In this document: positions 35,666 through 45,643 of the stretch, piece after piece
Position numbering within the stretch: the first letter of the stretch is position 1
Layout of the letters: each line of letters starts with the position of its first letter
From: Murinocardiopsis flavida
GTDB lineage: Bacteria > Actinomycetota > Actinomycetes > Streptosporangiales > Streptosporangiaceae
Direction of reading: 5' to 3'
DNA: 64,000 nucleotides
Assembly (NCBI RefSeq): GCF_003014485.1
Contig: NZ_PYGA01000015.1
Location: 124,001-188,000, forward strand
Position numbers and translations under genes: made by a program
The notes under the pieces: model-generated
Told to the model about the DNA's origin: nothing
The model's database searches: none
What the model saw: the letters and a program-made list of their open reading frames with translations, nothing else

Positions 35666-36493
35666 TCAGCGGCTGATGTCGTCGGGCCCGCGCGCCGGGC
35701 CGTGGTACAGCTCGCGCTTGGGCTCCTGCTTCGGGACAGCGGGATAGCCGGGACGGTGGTCGGCGGGCAGGCCGCGGCGCGCACCTGGTGTAGTCCGCAC
35801 ACCGGAGGCCGCAAGGGAGTCGGCGACGGCGTTGCGGATATCGGGGAGCATCCCGTACAGGACGTCGCCCGGGCACTGGGTGGCGTTGAAGTCGCGGTGC
35901 CCGAGGATCGCGGCCTGCGGGTCGAGGGAGTAGGCGGTGCACAGCCAGGCGAGGGTCGCCACCAGGGAGTCGACCAGCGCCTTCGGCGGGGTGTCGGTGA
36001 CGTAGATGCCTTCGTTCTCGATGCCGATGCAGTGGCCGTTGTGGTCGGCCACGTGCGTGCCGTAGCAGTGCTTGCCGTCGCGGATGGCGGTGAGCGCCTT
36101 GTCGCGGCCCTCGACGACGTGCCCGCCCCTGCTGATCGTCAGCTGCTGGCCGGCGTCGATCCAGCCGTTGCTGTCCATGTGCAGGTTCTGGATGTCGCGG
36201 GAGATCTTGTACGCGTGCTCGACCGAGGTGTCGTCGCTGTTCCCGCCCGCGGTGTGGTGCACGATGATCGTGTCGGGCGGGGTGTCGAGCACCTGCACCG
36301 GGGACGACGGCGGGCGCGCGCCCCAATCGGCGCGGGTGTGCAGCTGCGGCTCGGGCGCCGCGGCGGCGGTGGTCGCGGTGCCGATGGTGAACGCGCCGCC
36401 GAAGAGCACCGTCCCCGAGGTGAGCGCGGCCCCTCGGAAGACGTTTCTGCGGCTCGGACCTTGGTACGGCTGATGGGGATCTACATCGGACAT
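35666..36493 (-). CDS. Tat-exported PGRP-domain N-acetylmuramoyl-L-alanine amidase, copy 2
   Basis: This 275-residue paralog of the neighbouring amidase has the same layout: Tat signal (PSRRNVFRGAALTSGTVLFGG), the PGRP domain with IIVHHTAGGNSDD, GIENEGIYVTD and GHRDFNATQCPGD, and a short tail. The two share about half of their residues by eye. ATG 36493 is chosen over an in-frame TTG at 36502 because GGAGAGG precedes it with usable spacing. The tandem copies probably arose by duplication. Each has its own upstream region. Confidence 0.92.
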   Translation of the reverse strand: MSDVDPHQPYQGPSRRNVFRGAALTSGTVLFGGAFTIGTATTAAAAPEPQLHTRADWGARPPSSPVQVLDTPPDTIIVHHTAGGNSDDTSVEHAYKISRDIQNLHMDSNGWIDAGQQLTISRGGHVVEGRDKALTAIRDGKHCYGTHVADHNGHCIGIENEGIYVTDTPPKALVDSLVATLAWLCTAYSLDPQAAILGHRDFNATQCPGDVLYGMLPDIRNAVADSLAASGVRTTPGARRGLPADHRPGYPAVPKQEPKRELYHGPARGPDDISR

Positions 36494-36608
36494 TGAACCC
36501 AATCCTCTCCATTCGCGCCTTTATGGCAAGTCACAAAGGAAACCACACGCGACCGAATGTGTTCAAAGGGTCACGCGCCGATTGAGACCGTCCGGAATCG
36601 GCCACAGC

Positions 36609-36640
36609 AAAAGGCCCCGCCCCCTTGCGGGGACGGGGCC
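36609..36640 (-). terminator. Rho-independent terminator of the rpsF-ssb-rpsR-rplI operon
   Basis: On the minus strand GGCCCCGTCCCC pairs with GGGGGCGGGGCC, followed by TTTT. It begins 17 bases after the rplI stop. Confidence 0.85.
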
Positions 36641-36656
36641 GTGCTGCGGTCGGAGC

Positions 36657-37103
36657 CTAAGCCCCGACGACCTCGACCGCGACAGTGGCCGTGACCTCGG
36701 GGTGCAGGCGAACCTGCACGTTGTGGTCGCCGATCGACTTGATCGGGTTGCCGATCTGCACCCGGCGCTTGTCGACCGCCGGGCCGCCCGAGTTCTTCAC
36801 GGCGTCGGCGATGTCGGACGGGGTGACCGAACCGAACAGCCGGCCGCCGTTGCCCGCGCGCTGGGTCAGCCGCACCTTCAGCGAGCCGAGGCGGCCCGCG
36901 ATCTGCTTGGCTTCGTCCAGGCTGCGGATGTCGCGCGCGGCGCGCGCACGGCGGATCGAGTCGATCTGCCGCTGGCCGCCACGCGTCCACCTGATGGCGA
37001 ACCCGCGGGGCAGCAGGTAGTTGCGGCCGTAGCCGTCCTTCACCTCGACCACGTCACCGGGGTCGCCGAGGCCAATGACCTCGTGGGTCAGAATCAGCTT
37101 CAC
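36657..37103 (-). CDS. rplI: Ribosomal protein L9
   Basis: The protein has 148 residues. The N-terminal domain [34 protein letters not shown] is the L9 signature. A long connecting helix and a C-terminal 23S-binding domain ([13 protein letters not shown]) follow. It is the last gene of the rpsF-ssb-rpsR-rplI operon. Confidence 0.98.
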   Translation of the reverse strand: MKLILTHEVIGLGDPGDVVEVKDGYGRNYLLPRGFAIRWTRGGQRQIDSIRRARAARDIRSLDEAKQIAGRLGSLKVRLTQRAGNGGRLFGSVTPSDIADAVKNSGGPAVDKRRVQIGNPIKSIGDHNVQVRLHPEVTATVAVEVVGA

Positions 37104-37124
37104 GATGAACCTCCCTCGGCGTCG

Positions 37125-37361
37125 TTAGCGAGCGGTGCTGGTGTAGGGGAGCAGCGCCATCTCACGCGCGGACTTGATCGCCGTGGCGACGTCGCGCTGG
37201 TGCTGCGTGCAGTTGCCCGACACTCGACGGGCACGGATCTTGCCGCGGTCGGAAATGAACTTCCGCAGCAGGGTCGTGTCCTTGTAGTCGATGTAGGACA
37301 GCTTTTCCTGACAGAACAGGCAAACCTTCTTCTTGGGCTTGCGTGCTGCCGGCTTCGCCAT
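37125..37361 (-). CDS. rpsR: Ribosomal protein S18
   Basis: The protein has 78 residues. The typical core [40 protein letters not shown] is present in pieces along the chain. An N-terminal CLFC motif gives a C-type, possibly zinc-binding S18. AAAAGGAG lies just upstream of the start. It is third in the ribosomal/ssb operon. Confidence 0.97.
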   Translation of the reverse strand: MAKPAARKPKKKVCLFCQEKLSYIDYKDTTLLRKFISDRGKIRARRVSGNCTQHQRDVATAIKSAREMALLPYTSTAR

Positions 37362-37440
37362 CGTGGTGCTCCTTTTGCAAGAGCCCCGGTGCTATCCGGG
37401 GATGGTCAATTCGGACAGATGTGCTGTGTTGCCGCGCCGA

Positions 37441-38031
37441 TCAGAACGGGGGTTCGTCGGAGAACCCGCCCCCGCCGCCGAAACCGCCGCCCTGGTTGCC
37501 GCCGCCGGTGGCCCACGGGTCGTCGGCGGGCGGGCCGGAACGGCCACCCTGGCCGCCGCCGAAGCCGCCGCCCTGGTTGCCGTAACCGCCCTGGTTGCCG
37601 CCGCCCTGGCCGCCACCGAAACCGCCGCCCTGACCGCCGCCGAAGCCGCCTTGGCCGCCGCCCTGCCGCTGGGTCTTCGTCACCTTCGCGGTGGCGCTGC
37701 GCAGCACGGGGCCGACCTCGTCGACGTCGATCTCGAAGACGGTGCGCTTCTCGCCCTCTTTGGTCTCGAACGACCGCTGCTTCAGCCGGCCCTGCACGAT
37801 GACGCGCATGCCCCGCTGAAGGCTCTCGGCCACGTTCTCCGCGTACTGCCGCCAAACGGTGCAGGTGAGGAACAGCGATTCGCCGTCCTTCCAGTCACCG
37901 GCCTGCTTGTCGAAGATACGGGGGGTCGAGGCCACGCGGAAGTTCGCCACCGCGGCCCCGCTGGGCGTGAAGCGCAGCTCAGGGTCGTCGACGAGGTTGC
38001 CGACGAGCGTGATCTGTGTTTCGCCTGCCAT
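37441..38031 (-). CDS. ssb: Single-stranded DNA-binding protein
   Basis: The protein has 196 residues. The OB-fold (about 1-110) includes [27 protein letters not shown] and [25 protein letters not shown] long Gly/Gln-rich linker follows, then the acidic tip SDEPPF that recruits replication and repair partners. It is second in the operon with rpsF. This is the standard essential SSB of actinobacteria. Confidence 0.97.
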   Translation of the reverse strand: MAGETQITLVGNLVDDPELRFTPSGAAVANFRVASTPRIFDKQAGDWKDGESLFLTCTVWRQYAENVAESLQRGMRVIVQGRLKQRSFETKEGEKRTVFEIDVDEVGPVLRSATAKVTKTQRQGGGQGGFGGGQGGGFGGGQGGGNQGGYGNQGGGFGGGQGGRSGPPADDPWATGGGNQGGGFGGGGGFSDEPPF

Positions 38032-38089
38032 TGGTCAACTCCGGTTCGGTCTGAGTCGGACGGCGTGTGCGGGGATGGCGCGGAAGCGC

Positions 38090-38380
38090 CTAGTGGACCT
38101 CGGGGCGCAGGACCTTGGTGCGCAGGACCGCCTCGGTGAGCCCGAGCTGGCGGTCGAGCTCCTTCACGGTGTCGGGGGTCGCGGTGAGGTCGATGACGGC
38201 GTAGATGCCCTCGGACACCTTGTTGATGTCGTAGGACAGCCGGCGCTTGCCCCACACGTCGACCTTCTCGACGGACCCGCCGTCGTTGCGGACGACGGCA
38301 AGGAACTGCTCCAGCGACGGCGAGACCGTGCGCTCGTCGAGGTTGGGGTCGAGGATGACCATGACTTCATAACGACGCAT
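38090..38380 (-). CDS. rpsF: Ribosomal protein S6
   Basis: The protein has 96 residues from ATG 38380 ([16 protein letters not shown]), after GAGGAGG. The S6 core continues [30 protein letters not shown] longer frame to 38500 is not S6-like. It heads the rpsF-ssb-rpsR-rplI operon. A perfect -35 TTGACA lies on the minus strand at 38516-38511, overlapping the end of the preceding glycosyltransferase gene, without a clear -10. Confidence 0.97.
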   Translation of the reverse strand: MRRYEVMVILDPNLDERTVSPSLEQFLAVVRNDGGSVEKVDVWGKRRLSYDINKVSEGIYAVIDLTATPDTVKELDRQLGLTEAVLRTKVLRPEVH

Positions 38381-38512
38381 ATGCGTGCGTACCTCCTCTG
38401 GACTGGTGCGGCCACGGGCTGTTGCCCGTGGCAGGAGGGCACGAGCCGCCACCGGTGCGCGGAATGCGGAGGGGGCGGCTCGGAGCCGGACGAATGCCAA
38501 GGTTACCAGTTG

Positions 38513-39955
38513 TCAAGCCTTGGAATCGCCGTTTCTCAGGCAATCCACAACGATGAAGGCACACACGATGACCAGCGAGAACATCCGGACCAACTGGGCG
38601 ATGGCGTAGGTCGGGCCGTCGATGGTCGCCGCTGTGTCGCCGAAGCCGAAGGCCTGCGCGGCGAACGCCGGGAAGCCCGCCGACGGCGCCGCACTGCCGG
38701 CCTCCATGTCGGTGAAGTGCGCCAGCAGCGCCCAGATCGCGTTGATGTAGACGTACTCCGCGAGCTGCCACACCCCGAGCACGGCGGCCCAGACCCAGGG
38801 CCGCATCGTGCTGCGCGGCCAGGCCAGCACCGCCAGCGGCAGCAGCCACAGCACGAACTGCGGCGACCACACCTTGTTGGTGATCAGGAACCCCGCCACC
38901 ACCAGCAGGATGAGCTGCTCCCAGGACGGCCTGCGCCGCGCCAGCACCGCGAGCAGCGCCACCCCGGCGCACACGACCACGAGCTGCGCGGTGCCGAGGA
39001 AGTTGATCCGGTCCAGGTCGCCGGTGTCGAACAGGCCCAGCTCGCCCAGCGCGAAGTACACCGAGCCCCAGTCGGCCGGCCGCTCCCGGCTGAACGTGAA
39101 GAACGTCGCCCACGCGGCGGGCGCCGCCACCAGCACCGGGACGTTCACCGCGGCCCACGCCGCGGCGGCGCCCCCCAGCGGGCGCAGGAAGTCGCCCACG
39201 GAGGTCGCGCCCGCCTCGTCGGGGAGCCCGCGCCACCGGCGCAGCAGGTGCCGCGCCAGCAGCACGAACAGCGGGCCGAACACCAGGAACGGGTAGAACT
39301 TCGCGGCGACGGCGAGGCCGATGAGCACCCCTCCGCTCCATTGGCGCCCCCGCGCGTAGACCGCAATGCCGCCGCAGAGCAGCGCGACCGCCATGAGGTC
39401 CCAGTTGATGTAGGCGGTCATGAAGGCGGCGGGGACCAGCGCGGTGAACGCCCCGGCGACGAGCGCGGCCGTGCGGTCGAACGGGCGCCCGGCCCCGGCG
39501 ACGCCGCCGCGCCCCACGAGGAAGCCGACGCTCAGCACCGCGGCGACGAGGAACCCGCCGAGGACGGCCGCGCTGAGGTCGAAGTAGCCGAGCGCCCGCG
39601 CCCCCTCGTCGGGCAGCCACGCCACCGCCCGCGCCGCGAGGTGCATGAAGGCCCCGATGAGGACGGGGTACTCGACGGCCTTGTCGAGGTAGGGGACGGT
39701 CCCGGTGTCGAGGCCGTCGCGGAAGTACAGCGGGTAGATGTCGCTGTAGCAGCCCAAGTGGTTCTGGGTGCCGTCCCACCACCCCCCGGTGCGGCAGGAG
39801 AGCTTCACGAGGTAGCCGAGCACGGCGCCGGCCAGCCCGATGGCGGTCAGCCAGAGCCACGGGAACGCCGCGGCGGCCGACCTGCGCGAGGTGCCGGTGA
39901 CGCTGTCGGCGTCACCGGCACCTGGATGGCCCGGGGTATCAGACGTGGTGATCAC
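38513..39955 (-). CDS. GT87/DUF2029-like membrane glycosyltransferase
   Basis: This 480-residue integral membrane protein has about ten to twelve helices. An acidic loop after the first helix ([31 protein letters not shown]) is where GT-C enzymes keep catalytic acids. The segments [33 protein letters not shown] and [15 protein letters not shown] are hallmarks of the DUF2029/GT87 alpha-mannosyltransferase group that use polyprenyl-phosphate sugars. The sugar and acceptor are unknown. It lies between the PBP gene and rpsF in the same direction, as in Streptomyces. Confidence 0.88.
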   Translation of the reverse strand: MITTSDTPGHPGAGDADSVTGTSRRSAAAAFPWLWLTAIGLAGAVLGYLVKLSCRTGGWWDGTQNHLGCYSDIYPLYFRDGLDTGTVPYLDKAVEYPVLIGAFMHLAARAVAWLPDEGARALGYFDLSAAVLGGFLVAAVLSVGFLVGRGGVAGAGRPFDRTAALVAGAFTALVPAAFMTAYINWDLMAVALLCGGIAVYARGRQWSGGVLIGLAVAAKFYPFLVFGPLFVLLARHLLRRWRGLPDEAGATSVGDFLRPLGGAAAAWAAVNVPVLVAAPAAWATFFTFSRERPADWGSVYFALGELGLFDTGDLDRINFLGTAQLVVVCAGVALLAVLARRRPSWEQLILLVVAGFLITNKVWSPQFVLWLLPLAVLAWPRSTMRPWVWAAVLGVWQLAEYVYINAIWALLAHFTDMEAGSAAPSAGFPAFAAQAFGFGDTAATIDGPTYAIAQLVRMFSLVIVCAFIVVDCLRNGDSKA

Positions 39956-40010
39956 GCCACCCTTTTATAGACGGGTTCGCCGGTGCTGGCCAACACGGCG
40001 GGTCAGGGTG

Positions 40011-42548
40011 TCACCACGGGATTCCGGGCCCGTCGGTCTCTTCGGGATCGTCGGTCGGATCAGGCGGGTCGGGCTGATCCTGGCATTCCGGCCGGGGGTC
40101 GCCCCATCGGCAGTCGTCGGGCGGCGGCGTGGTCTCCGGCGCCGTCGGCGACGGGGAGTCCGACGGTGTCGGTGTCGGGGTCGGGTCCGGCTCCTCGGTC
40201 TCCCGCGGTGTGGGGGTCGGTGTCGGCGTGGGTCCGTAGTTCTTCGCCTGGCCGACGTTGGCCGGCGGCGGGAACTTCTGGATCTCCTTGCCCTTCATGG
40301 CCCTGGTCATGAAGTTCTTCCAGACCGCAGCAGGGGTCTTCGACCCGTACAGCGCGCCGACACCGGGGATGGTCACCGGCTTCTGGTCGCTGCGGTGCAG
40401 GCCGACCGCCGTGGACAGCTGCGGGGTGAAGCCGACGAACCAGGCCGACTTCGCGCTGTTGGAGGTACCGGTCTTGCCGGCCACCGGGCGGCCGTCGGGC
40501 AGCGCCGCGGTCTTGGCGCCGCCGTTCTTGACGACCTGCTCCATGGCATAGGTGGCGTCGGCGGCGACGTCGGCATCGAACGCCGCCGTGCCGCTGTCGA
40601 GCTTGTCCGCGTCGTTCGGCTCGATGACCTTGCCGTCGCGGTTCTTGACCTCGGTGACCATGTGCTGGGGCATGTGCTTGCCCTTGTTGGCGAAGGTGGA
40701 GAACCCCGCGGCCTGGTCGAGCGCGCTGACCTGGTACGTACCGAGAGCGATGTTCGGCCCGAGGTCGGCCGTCTTGAACCGGGCGTCGGGGATGCCCGCC
40801 TTCTTCGCCGTGTCGGCCGCGTTCTGCGGCTGCACCTGGATCGCCAGTTCGACGAAGCTGGTGTTGACCGAGTTGGCGGTGGAGTCGACCAGGTCGACCG
40901 TCCCCCACGACTTGTTGCTGTCGTTGCGGACCGGCTCGCCGAGGCCCTCGAAGTTCTGCGGGGAGTCGCCGTTGAACTCGCTCTTCAGGCTGATGCCCTG
41001 GGACAGGCCGGTGGCGAGCACGTAGGGCTTGAACGCCGAACCCGCCTGGCCGGTCTGGTCGATGGAGTTGTTGGCGTCCTCGAGGAAGTCGGTGCCGCCG
41101 TAGAACGCCTTGACCTCACCGGTCTGGGGTTCGACCGACGCGAGACCGATGTTGGTCTCCTCGGGGGTGTTCTCGGGGATCTCCTCCTTGACGGCCTTCT
41201 CGGCGTACTCCATGTACTTCTTGTCGAGCGAGGTCTTGACCTCGTAGCCGCCGCCGGCGATGTCGGCTTCCTTGAGCGAGTACCGAGACGTCAGCTCCTT
41301 GGTCACCGCGGTCTTGATGTAGCCGCGGTAGCCCGTGCTGTCCTTGTCGGCCTGCGGCTTGATGATCTTCGGGAATTCGAGCTTGTCGGCCTCTGCCTGG
41401 CTGATCCCGAGCTTCGGGTCGTCGCCGTTCATGGCGACCATGCCGTCGACGGTGTACTGCCACCGCTCCTTGAGGACGGCCTCCATCTTGGGGTCCTTGG
41501 AGACGTCCTGGAAGTTGCCGGGCTGCTGGATGATCGTGCCGAGCAGCGCACCTTCGGCGTTGTCGAGCTTGTCGATGTCCTTGCCGAAGTACGCCTGCGA
41601 CGCCGCCTGGATGCCGTAGGCGCTGCGGCCGAAGAAGATCGTGTTCAGGTACTGCGCGAGCACCTGGTCCTTGTTCAGCGACTGCTCGACCTTGAGCGCG
41701 ATGATGATCTCGTTGAACTTGCGGGTGTAGCTGACCTCTTGCGAGAGGCCGTCATAGTAGTTGCGCGCCATCTGCTGGGTGATGGTCGAACCGCCGCCGG
41801 CCTGCCCGAAGCCGGCCGCCGCGCGGAGCATGCCGACGGGCGACACGGCGGGGTCGTCGTAGAACGAGCGCTGCTCGGCCGCCAGGACTCCGTTCTTGAC
41901 GGGCTTCGGGATCTCGTTCGCGCCGATCGGGAACCGCTTCACCTCGCCCGAGGTGGTCGCCATGCCGCCGTCCTCGAACCGGATCGACGTCGCCGCGTTC
42001 TGGGAGGTGGCCTGAGTCTTGAGTTCGTTGAAGTCCGGTGTCGTCGCGTAGGCGATGCCGAACACCGCCACGACCCCCACGAACCCCACAGCGCAGACGA
42101 TCAGCGCCGGCTTCCACGCCTTGGCCATGAACCGCTTGAACGGGCCGCGGTCGTCGTGCTCGTCGTCGCGCCCCGGTGGGCGGCGCCGCCCACCGCCGGA
42201 CGCCCGCCGGGAGCCCTCGGACCGGGAGCCGCTGGACGGCGGCCTGCGGCGGCCGTCGCGGCCCTCGCGGTCGTCGCCGCGGCGGCGCCCGCCGTCGCGG
42301 GCGCCGCCCGAGGCCGCCGCCGCGCGGCGGGGCGGCGGGCTGTCGCGCCGGGACCTGCGGTCGCGGCCGCCGCGCTCGTCGTCGTCCCAGAAACCGCCGG
42401 ACTCCTGCTCTGCGGGTTGGCGGCGCGGGGCGGGGCGCTCGTCGTCGTAGCCGCGGGAGGCACGCCTGCCGCCGTTGCCGCGCGATTCGGGCGCCGGGCC
42501 GCCGGCCCGGCGCCGGCCACCGGCGCTCCGTCGTCTTTCGCTACTCAC
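40011..42548 (-). CDS. Class A penicillin-binding protein (transglycosylase/transpeptidase)
   Basis: This 845-residue bifunctional peptidoglycan synthase has a cytoplasmic tail of about 145 residues that is Arg/Gly/Asp-rich and disordered, followed by one membrane helix (about 147-168). The GT51 domain includes [21 protein letters not shown] and [14 protein letters not shown]. The transpeptidase has SAFK (active Ser), SVN and KTGTS. The C-terminus ends in a Pro/Thr-rich tail with two Cys residues, probably in the wall. The frame spans 40011-42548 and starts at ATG 42548. The long basic tail resembles PonA-type enzymes regulated by partners. Confidence 0.95.
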   Translation of the reverse strand: MSSERRRSAGGRRRAGGPAPESRGNGGRRASRGYDDERPAPRRQPAEQESGGFWDDDERGGRDRRSRRDSPPPRRAAAASGGARDGGRRRGDDREGRDGRRRPPSSGSRSEGSRRASGGGRRRPPGRDDEHDDRGPFKRFMAKAWKPALIVCAVGFVGVVAVFGIAYATTPDFNELKTQATSQNAATSIRFEDGGMATTSGEVKRFPIGANEIPKPVKNGVLAAEQRSFYDDPAVSPVGMLRAAAGFGQAGGGSTITQQMARNYYDGLSQEVSYTRKFNEIIIALKVEQSLNKDQVLAQYLNTIFFGRSAYGIQAASQAYFGKDIDKLDNAEGALLGTIIQQPGNFQDVSKDPKMEAVLKERWQYTVDGMVAMNGDDPKLGISQAEADKLEFPKIIKPQADKDSTGYRGYIKTAVTKELTSRYSLKEADIAGGGYEVKTSLDKKYMEYAEKAVKEEIPENTPEETNIGLASVEPQTGEVKAFYGGTDFLEDANNSIDQTGQAGSAFKPYVLATGLSQGISLKSEFNGDSPQNFEGLGEPVRNDSNKSWGTVDLVDSTANSVNTSFVELAIQVQPQNAADTAKKAGIPDARFKTADLGPNIALGTYQVSALDQAAGFSTFANKGKHMPQHMVTEVKNRDGKVIEPNDADKLDSGTAAFDADVAADATYAMEQVVKNGGAKTAALPDGRPVAGKTGTSNSAKSAWFVGFTPQLSTAVGLHRSDQKPVTIPGVGALYGSKTPAAVWKNFMTRAMKGKEIQKFPPPANVGQAKNYGPTPTPTPTPRETEEPDPTPTPTPSDSPSPTAPETTPPPDDCRWGDPRPECQDQPDPPDPTDDPEETDGPGIPW

Positions 42549-43430
42549 GCGTCATCGTCTGCTTTCGTCAGGCCGGCCCGCTCGGGGAACGGGAACGGAA
42601 GGGGGCAGCGGGATCCCCCGGGGATAACGGGTCCGACTCGCCTGGGGGGAGAGTTGAACCGGCCGCGGTCGCAGTGGTGTCCGTTGGTAAAGGGGTGGAC
42701 TCCGGGTGCGTGCGGGTGGTCCTCTCCGGCGTGCCGAAGACGTTGGTCGCTGCTTCCTCCTGTCGCTGGCCTATCGGGGCGGAAATTCCAGAGCACGGCA
42801 CTCGACTACTGCCGCACGCTCCGTGCTCGGGACGGACCTCGCCCGAGGCACAGGGGAACGTGTGGGGGGTACCGGGCCGGGGTACGACTGCTCCCGGCGC
42901 GGACGTGCCGTCGCTCCTTCCTGACCGCTCACGGTGAACGGCGCATCGCACCGCTCGTGACCAAGCGGTACGCGGTGGACCCTGGCATGCGCGGCGCCGG
43001 ATTGTCGACGCCGGCCCACAAAGGGGCGATCGTTACGTTAGGGCGATGCGGTCATATAGCACAACCCGGGCGCGAGCGTACTGCTCTACGGCCCTGCCTC
43101 GGTAACGATCCGCTACTCGTTCCTCAGCGGTGTCAGCGTACGACCTGCCGGGGGCAGAGTGGGAGCCGGAATGGCGGATCTTCCCATTCAGTCGGGTTAT
43201 CGCAGCTCAGCAGCGCGAGGTTTTTTACCCGCCAGGGGCATGGCGCAGTGCCGGGAGCGATGCGGACCACCGTGATCCCTCCCGGGTCGCCAATATATCG
43301 ACCCGATACCGTTAACAACCACAAAACAGACAACTCGGACGCTGCCCGGAGGGTCGGCACGGCACCACGGGGCGGCCGCACGTCCGCCGCCGCGCGCCGC
43401 GCCGGGCATGGTCGAAGGAGCGCAGGTCAC
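42549..43430. other. 882-base divergent intergenic region between PBP gene and ino1
   Basis: No protein gene is convincing here. AT-richer patches near 43027-43062 (including CATATAGC) and near 43290-43330 likely hold promoters. GGGTCG (43284-43289) and CGACCC (43299-43304) form an inverted repeat around CCAATATAT, about 130 bases upstream of ino1, and TATCG-ACC-CGATA overlaps it. These may be operator sites for the ino1 regulator. Confidence 0.45.
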
Positions 43431-44510
43431 ATGGGTTCGGTACGCGTCGCCATCGCGGGAGTCGGCAACTGCGCGGCGTCACTCGTCCAAGGCGTCCACT
43501 ACTACGCCGACGCCGATCCGCACGCCCGGGTCCCCGGGCTGATGCACGTCGAGTTCGGCGGTTACCACGTCCGCGATGTGGAGTTCGTGGCGGCGTTCGA
43601 CGTCGACGCGAAGAAGGTCGGCCACGACCTCGCCTCGGCGATCACCGCGAGCGAGAACAACACCATCACGATCAGCGAGGTGCCGCCGACGGGGATCACC
43701 GTACAGCGGGGTCCCACCTACGACGGGCTGGGCCGGTACTACCGGCAGACCGTGGCGGAGTCCGCCGACGACGCGGTCGACGTGGTGGCCATGCTGAAGG
43801 CCGCGCGCGCCGATGTCCTGGTCTGCTACCTGCCGGTCGGTTCGGAGGAGGCCGCCCGGTTCTACGCGCAGTGCGCCATCGACGCCGGGGCGGCGTTCGT
43901 CAACGCGCTGCCCGTGTTCATCGCCTCCGACCCGGAGTGGGCGGCGCGGTTCACCCGGGCGGGGCTGCCCATTGTGGGCGACGACATCAAGTCGCAGGTG
44001 GGCGCCACGATCACGCACCGGGTGCTCGCGAAGCTGTTCGAGGACCGCGGCGTTGTGGTCGACCGCACGTACCAGTTGAACTTCGGCGGCAACATGGACT
44101 TCAAGAACATGTTGGAACGGGAGCGGCTGGAGTCGAAGAAGGTCTCCAAGACGCAGTCGGTGACGTCCCAGATCCCGCACGAACTGAACGCCGATTCGGT
44201 GCACATCGGGCCCTCGGACCATGTGCCGTGGCTCGACGACCGCAAGTGGGCCTATGTGCGGCTGGAGGGGCGCGCCTTCGGCGACGTCCCGCTCAACCTG
44301 GAGTACAAGCTGGAAGTGTGGGATTCTCCCAACTCCGCCGGGATCATCATCGACGCCGTGCGCGCGGCCAAGATCGCCAAGGACCGCGGTGTGGCCGGTC
44401 CGCTCCTCGCGGCGTCGTCCTATTTCATGAAGTCCCCGCCGGAGCAGTACAGCGACAGCGAGGCGCACGCGGCGGTGGAGGCGTTCATCGCCGGCACGAC
44501 CGAACGCTGA
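43431..44510 (+). CDS. ino1: Inositol-3-phosphate synthase
   Basis: This 359-residue enzyme converts glucose-6-phosphate to L-myo-inositol-1-phosphate with internal NAD+ redox. It is the first step toward mycothiol and phosphatidylinositol in actinobacteria. The NAD motif is [16 protein letters not shown]. Family segments are [58 protein letters not shown] and [28 protein letters not shown] precedes the ATG. Mycothiol supply fits the thioredoxin genes downstream, although the link is only functional. Confidence 0.96.
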   Translation: MGSVRVAIAGVGNCAASLVQGVHYYADADPHARVPGLMHVEFGGYHVRDVEFVAAFDVDAKKVGHDLASAITASENNTITISEVPPTGITVQRGPTYDGLGRYYRQTVAESADDAVDVVAMLKAARADVLVCYLPVGSEEAARFYAQCAIDAGAAFVNALPVFIASDPEWAARFTRAGLPIVGDDIKSQVGATITHRVLAKLFEDRGVVVDRTYQLNFGGNMDFKNMLERERLESKKVSKTQSVTSQIPHELNADSVHIGPSDHVPWLDDRKWAYVRLEGRAFGDVPLNLEYKLEVWDSPNSAGIIIDAVRAAKIAKDRGVAGPLLAASSYFMKSPPEQYSDSEAHAAVEAFIAGTTER

Positions 44511-44672
44511 CACCGCGCGTTCGGACGGTGGCTTTCAGCAGGTTCGCCGGTGACATGTAGCCTGCTCGGATTGTCCGGTACCGTTCGCCGCTGTCCGTAG
44601 ACACGGATCGGGCCGTAGTATCTCAAAGAACCCGAAACCGCACTATGCGGCGACGTAAGCGAGGCCCAGCCA

Positions 44673-45503
44673 ATGAGCCACCCCCCGAACCCCGGCTATC
44701 CGCCACCAGACCCGCAGGGGCAGGGCCCCGGTCCTTGGCAGCAGGGGCCGTGGGGCCCGACCGGAGGCCAGCCGGGCCAGCCTCCCGGGCCGCCCAGCGG
44801 CCCTTACGGCGCACCGGGCGGGGCGCCCAACGGTCCGTACGGACCACCGCCCGGCGGCGCGCCGGGCGGCCCCTACGATGTGCCGCCCGGCGGACCCGGC
44901 TACCCCGGCCCGTACGGCTCCGGCATGCCGCCGGGGCCGCCGCCGAACAAGGGCAACGGCGGCGTCATCGCGCTGGTGATCATCCTGGTGGTGGTCGTCC
45001 TCGGCGGTGGCGGCATCGCCGGCTGGTTCCTGCTGTCCGGCGGCGACTCCTCGTCCGCCTCCTCCGACCCGACCCCCTCCGAGTCCTCGGACGCACCCGT
45101 CGACGACCCCATCGACGATCCGTCCGACGACTCCGGTGGTTCCGGTAGTTCCGGCGGCACCATTCCGGACAACTTCGCGGGAACGCACAGCGGCACCCTC
45201 ACCGCCACAAGGCCCGATGGCACCGAGGAAGAGTGGATCATCGGCATCAGCATGACCGAGGGCACCGACACCGGTGCGATCGCCGCGACCGTCGACGGCA
45301 ACGAGTGCGCCTGGGACCTGACCATGACCAGCGCCTCCGACACCGAGATGAACATGGACTACGCCTACAGCGACTACGGCGACTCCGGCGGCATCTGCCA
45401 GGACCCCGGAACGGTCACCATCACCGACGACGGCGGCATGGAGATCGAGATCAACTCGAAGGGCACCGACGGCACCACCACGGCCGAGGGCTCACTCGAC
45501 TAA
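44673..45503 (+). CDS. Pro/Gly-rich single-pass membrane protein
   Basis: The protein has 276 residues. The first 95 are Pro/Gly/Tyr-rich (repeated PGG, GPYG and PPPG). One membrane helix (about 98-120, VIALVIILVVVVLGGGGIAGWFLL) follows, then an acidic Ser/Asp linker. An outer domain (about 165-276) has Cys at 211 and 239, perhaps a disulfide pair (NECAWDL...GICQDPG). Similar proteins are frequent in actinobacteria, with no known function. It ends before a strong terminator. Confidence 0.8.
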   Translation: MSHPPNPGYPPPDPQGQGPGPWQQGPWGPTGGQPGQPPGPPSGPYGAPGGAPNGPYGPPPGGAPGGPYDVPPGGPGYPGPYGSGMPPGPPPNKGNGGVIALVIILVVVVLGGGGIAGWFLLSGGDSSSASSDPTPSESSDAPVDDPIDDPSDDSGGSGSSGGTIPDNFAGTHSGTLTATRPDGTEEEWIIGISMTEGTDTGAIAATVDGNECAWDLTMTSASDTEMNMDYAYSDYGDSGGICQDPGTVTITDDGGMEIEINSKGTDGTTTAEGSLD

Positions 45504-45512
45504 GCGCGGTCA

Positions 45513-45555
45513 CAGGGCCCCGCCGCACCTCATTGCCAGGTGCGGCGGGGCCCTG
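45513..45555 (+). terminator. Strong hairpin terminator
   Basis: A perfect 18 bp stem (45513-45530 with 45538-45555, core GGGCCCCGCCGCACC) has a seven-base loop, nine bases after the stop. Confidence 0.85.
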
Positions 45556-45566
45556 CCGCGTCTCCC

Positions 45567-45582
45567 GGTTTCCCGTGAAACA
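45567..45582. promoter_or_regulatory. Possible outlying parS-like site
   Basis: GGTTTCCCGTGAAACA differs from the consensus TGTTTCACGTGAAACA at the first base and by one base in the central CACGTG. It lies between genes, about 15 kb from the main parS group. Confidence 0.4.
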
Positions 45583-45643
45583 TCCGCCGTTCCTCCCCCG
45601 CCGCCCGGTCGGCGCACCGCGGTCCCGGCCCTACGCTGACCGA

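Noticed and set aside
35477-36656. c-di-AMP (ydaO) riboswitch upstream of the amidases
   Set aside because: Such riboswitches often precede actinobacterial wall hydrolases, but the upstream regions here are too short and lack the conserved motif pattern. Only a small hairpin is present.
39840-44510. A continuous 1,556-codon frame on the plus strand covering the PBP region and ino1
   Set aside because: Only the last 359 codons (ino1) are real. The rest is antisense to the PBP and glycosyltransferase genes and lacks protein-like composition, a common artefact at high GC.
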